Assembly (NCBI GenBank): GCA_002686135.1
Contig: NZAO01000062.1
Span: 1 to 8,373 of the forward strand
DNA: 8,373 bases
Direction: 5' to 3'
From: Rhodospirillaceae bacterium
GTDB lineage: Bacteria > Pseudomonadota > Alphaproteobacteria > UBA11136
A program made the translations under genes and the position numbers. Below, one piece after another: positions 6,839-8,373 of the stretch. The notes under the pieces were generated by a model. That model did not search any database. It was given only the letters and a program-made list of their open reading frames with translations, and was not told the DNA's origin. The first letter of the stretch is position 1. Each line of letters begins with the position of its first letter.

Positions 6839-6878
6839 ATGGGATAACACCTGTGGGGTGGGATATGGAGTGGGATAT
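6839..6878 (+). repeat. Three TGGGATA repeats between yihA and argB
   Basis: TGGGATA occurs at 6840-6846, 6859-6865 and 6871-6877. The last two are part of the longer direct repeat GTGGGATAT at 6858-6866 and 6870-6878, 12 nt apart, roughly one helical turn. They lie upstream of the argB promoter and could be binding sites on one face of the DNA. Function is not known; a simple GT/GA-rich repeat is also possible. Confidence 0.45.
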
Positions 6879-6917
6879 TTACTAAAAAAGTAATTTATTT
6901 CGTTGACATTTATTACT
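6879..6917. promoter_or_regulatory. Candidate operator with TTACT/AGTAA half-sites upstream of argB
   Basis: Three copies of one 5-bp half-site occur in alternating orientation: TTACT (6879-6883), AGTAA (6889-6893) and TTACT (6913-6917). The first two form an inverted repeat with a 5-nt spacer. The second and third, extended to AGTAAT and ATTACT, form a 29-bp inverted repeat centred on the -35 hexamer at 6903-6908. A protein bound here would block RNA polymerase. Because the downstream gene carries a helix-turn-helix domain, self-control is the obvious idea, but that is inference. Confidence 0.4.
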
Positions 6918-6930
6918 CAATTCGTAAATT
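6903..6930 (+). promoter_or_regulatory. Probable leaderless promoter of the HTH-argB gene
   Basis: TTGACA at 6903-6908 is a perfect -35 hexamer. TAAATT at 6925-6930, after a 16-nt spacer, matches the -10 consensus at 4 of 6 positions. The expected start, about 7 nt beyond the -10, is at or next to the A of the ATG at 6937. No Shine-Dalgarno sequence is present (CTCCC precedes the ATG), which agrees with a leaderless message. The surrounding region is markedly AT-rich compared with the genes. Confidence 0.6.
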
Positions 6931-6936
6931 TCTCCC

Positions 6937-8094
6937 ATGCCCAAGATTGCCGACCGCATCATCGCCCTGTGTGGCGGGCCGCAGACCATCTCCGAATGGC
7001 TCGGTATCAGTCCCACCAGTGTCTATCGCTGGACCTATCCCAGGAGCAGCGGTGGTAGTGGCGGGCATATTCCGCAAAAACATATCGAGCCACTTCTGGA
7101 AGCGGCCGGGCGCCGTGGCATTCCTCTGACATTGCAGGATTTCTTCGATGACGCCCCGCTCCCGTCCGCGGGCAAAGAAAAGAAAACAACCCCGGCACCG
7201 ACGCATATTCACGACGCCTGGCTGGCCAAGGCGCACACGCTGTCTGAAGCCCTGCCGTATATGCGCAATTACGCAGGCAAGACCTTCGTCATAAAGTTCG
7301 GCGGCCACGCCATGGGAAAAGCGGAGCTGGCGAAACTGTTCGCCCGCGACATGGTCATGCTCAAGCAGCTGGGGATCGATCCCATCGTGGTGCATGGCGG
7401 CGGACCACAGATCGGCTGCATGCTGGAGCGGCTGAAGATCAAAAGTTCCTTCGTCGACGGGCTGCGGGTCACCGACAAGAAAACCGTGGAAATCGTCGAA
7501 ATGGTGCTGTCGGGCTCCATCAATAAGGACATCGTCTGGGCCATCCAGTCGGCCGGAGGCAACGCCGTGGGCCTGTCCGGCAAGGACGGCTGTCTTGTCA
7601 TGGCTAAAAAACTCCGCCGCAAAAAGCGGGACGAGGACTCTAGTATCGAGAATGTCCTCGATCTCGGCTTCGTCGGCGAACCGGCGGCGGTAAACCCGCA
7701 TATCCTGGAAACCTTGAAGCAATCGGACATCATCCCGGTGATTGCCCCCATCGGAGTATGCCCTGACGATATGACCTATAACATCAACGCCGATACAGTG
7801 GCCGGAAGCGTGGCCGAAGCCATGACCGCCAAGCGCCTACTGATGCTGACCGATGTGGTGGGGATCAAGGACAAGTCGGGAACCCTGATCCCGGAACTGA
7901 GCATCAGCCAAGCCAAGAAACTGATTGCCGACGGCACCATTGAGGGCGGCATGATCCCCAAGGTGGAGACCTGTATCCTGGCGGTGCAGGGCGGTGTGGA
8001 GGCTGCCGTTATCATGGACGGGCGCGTGCCCCACGCCCTGTTGCTGGAAATTTTCACCGAACACGGCGTCGGCACGCTGGTGCGCCGCGCCTGA
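6937..8094 (+). CDS. argB: Acetylglutamate kinase with N-terminal helix-turn-helix domain
   Basis: A single frame of 385 residues, against about 300 for normal ArgB. Residues ~92-385 are a complete N-acetyl-L-glutamate kinase, the second step of arginine synthesis. They include the N-terminal helix of the hexameric, arginine-inhibited type ([16 protein letters not shown], 94-109), KFGGH with ATP-site Lys120, GGGPQI (154-159), Arg177 in DGLRVTD, YNINADT (281-287) for substrate binding, GGMIPKVET (337-345) with Lys342, and the C-terminal EHGVGTLV. Residues 1-70 are an added helix-turn-helix of a Cro/YdaS-like type: [11 protein letters not shown], then [16 protein letters not shown] as the two HTH helices, then [20 protein letters not shown] and LQDFF. 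A polar linker (71-91) joins the parts. No ATG, GTG or TTG lies between the linker and the kinase; the next ATG (7261) would remove the N-helix, and a TTG at 7132 has no ribosome binding site. The kinase is certain and the HTH likely. DNA binding and autoregulation are inferred. Confidence 0.95.
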   Translation: MPKIADRIIALCGGPQTISEWLGISPTSVYRWTYPRSSGGSGGHIPQKHIEPLLEAAGRRGIPLTLQDFFDDAPLPSAGKEKKTTPAPTHIHDAWLAKAHTLSEALPYMRNYAGKTFVIKFGGHAMGKAELAKLFARDMVMLKQLGIDPIVVHGGGPQIGCMLERLKIKSSFVDGLRVTDKKTVEIVEMVLSGSINKDIVWAIQSAGGNAVGLSGKDGCLVMAKKLRRKKRDEDSSIENVLDLGFVGEPAAVNPHILETLKQSDIIPVIAPIGVCPDDMTYNINADTVAGSVAEAMTAKRLLMLTDVVGIKDKSGTLIPELSISQAKKLIADGTIEGGMIPKVETCILAVQGGVEAAVIMDGRVPHALLLEIFTEHGVGTLVRRA

Positions 8095-8121
8095 GCCCAA
8101 GTTACCGGCCTGGCCGCGCTG

Positions 8122-8373
8122 TTACTCGGGCTGAGTCTTGGAGGCGGGGCCCATCCCGGATTGGAATCTCTCCAGGCTCTCCGTCTCACCTTCCCCATCA
8201 TTAGGCTCTTCCTGTTGCGGCTCCTTCACCATCCAATCGAGATCGGGAAGCGTCTGTTCCGAAGCGGTTTCGTCATTGTCTTCACCGCCGTCATCGCGGA
8301 CCCAGTCAGACTCGAGAAGCCCGTCATCCTGTTTAGGTTTTGCCTCGCCTGACCCTCCACCCCGGACTTGCCA
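8122..8373 (-). CDS. Acidic low-complexity protein, C-terminal fragment
   Basis: On the - strand the frame is open from the window edge to TAA at 8124-8122, giving 83 residues of a protein that starts beyond the window. The piece is rich in Asp, Glu, Gln, Gly and Pro (for example DDGGEDNDETASEQTLPDLD and KEPQQEEPNDGEGETESLE) and looks disordered. It has no cysteines, no membrane segment and no motif I recognise. It converges on argB with only 27 nt between the two stops. The competing + strand frame starting at 8161 has no ribosome binding site and reads as a shadow. The true coding nature is inferred from the unbroken frame and amino-acid bias typical of an acidic protein tail. Confidence 0.55.
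   Translation of the reverse strand, partial: WQVRGGGSGEAKPKQDDGLLESDWVRDDGGEDNDETASEQTLPDLDWMVKEPQQEEPNDGEGETESLERFQSGMGPASKTQPE

Noticed and set aside
6848..6860. CACC/GGTG hairpin after yihA as a terminator
   Set aside because: A 4-bp stem with no T-run is too weak; read-through into argB stays possible.
6913..7722. Long - strand reading frame opposite argB
   Set aside because: It is antisense to the conserved kinase, resembles no known protein and reflects the high GC content at third positions.
8106..8116. CGGCC-T-GGCCG palindrome between argB and the convergent gene as a shared terminator
   Set aside because: The loop would be a single base and no T-run follows on either strand.
8161..8352. 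+ strand reading frame of 63 residues
   Set aside because: It has no ribosome binding site and lies opposite an uninterrupted acidic - strand frame, so it is probably a shadow.

Overview
The window looks like the chromosome of a GC-rich alphaproteobacterium. The main grounds are the gene order rpmH-rnpA-yidD-yidC-yihA-argB, which is common in that class, and an ArgB kinase core that reads as typically alphaproteobacterial. The order or genus cannot be fixed from the sequence. Nothing seen suggests a phage, plasmid, insertion sequence, CRISPR array, tRNA or rRNA.

Left block (1-2970, + strand): the tail of an operon of the kind linked to PQQ-dependent alcohol dehydrogenase systems. It holds the C-terminus of a YVTN-type beta-propeller protein, an ABC ATPase overlapping it by 25 nt, an ABC-2 permease overlapping the ATPase by 4 nt, a small secreted cupredoxin-like protein lacking recognisable copper ligands, and a secreted protein of unknown function with a Trp-Pro-Cys motif. 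The first three plausibly form an export module with a periplasmic partner; the substrate is unknown.

Middle (2971-3574): a gene-poor stretch that looks like a deletion scar. A + strand reading frame with a good ribosome binding site at 3028 and a - strand TVP38/TMEM64-type gene starting at 3344 converge and both break down at about 3129-3141. The rest is AT-rich intergenic DNA ending in a near-consensus promoter for rpmH.

Right block (3575-6835, + strand): the housekeeping cluster rpmH (TTG start), rnpA, yidD, yidC and yihA. It is tightly packed, with short gaps or overlaps, and couples ribosome and RNase P synthesis to membrane-protein insertion and ribosome assembly.

Arginine block (6836-8094): after a 101-nt, partly very AT-rich gap comes the most interesting gene. 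This is an N-acetylglutamate kinase (ArgB) carrying an extra N-terminal helix-turn-helix domain of about 70 residues in one continuous frame. It seems to have its own promoter, whose predicted transcription start falls on the ATG (leaderless mRNA). Repeated TTACT/AGTAA half-sites surround that promoter. The arrangement suggests, but does not prove, an arginine-pathway enzyme that also binds DNA and may control its own gene.

Right edge (8122-8373, - strand): the C-terminal part of an acidic, low-complexity protein that converges on argB.
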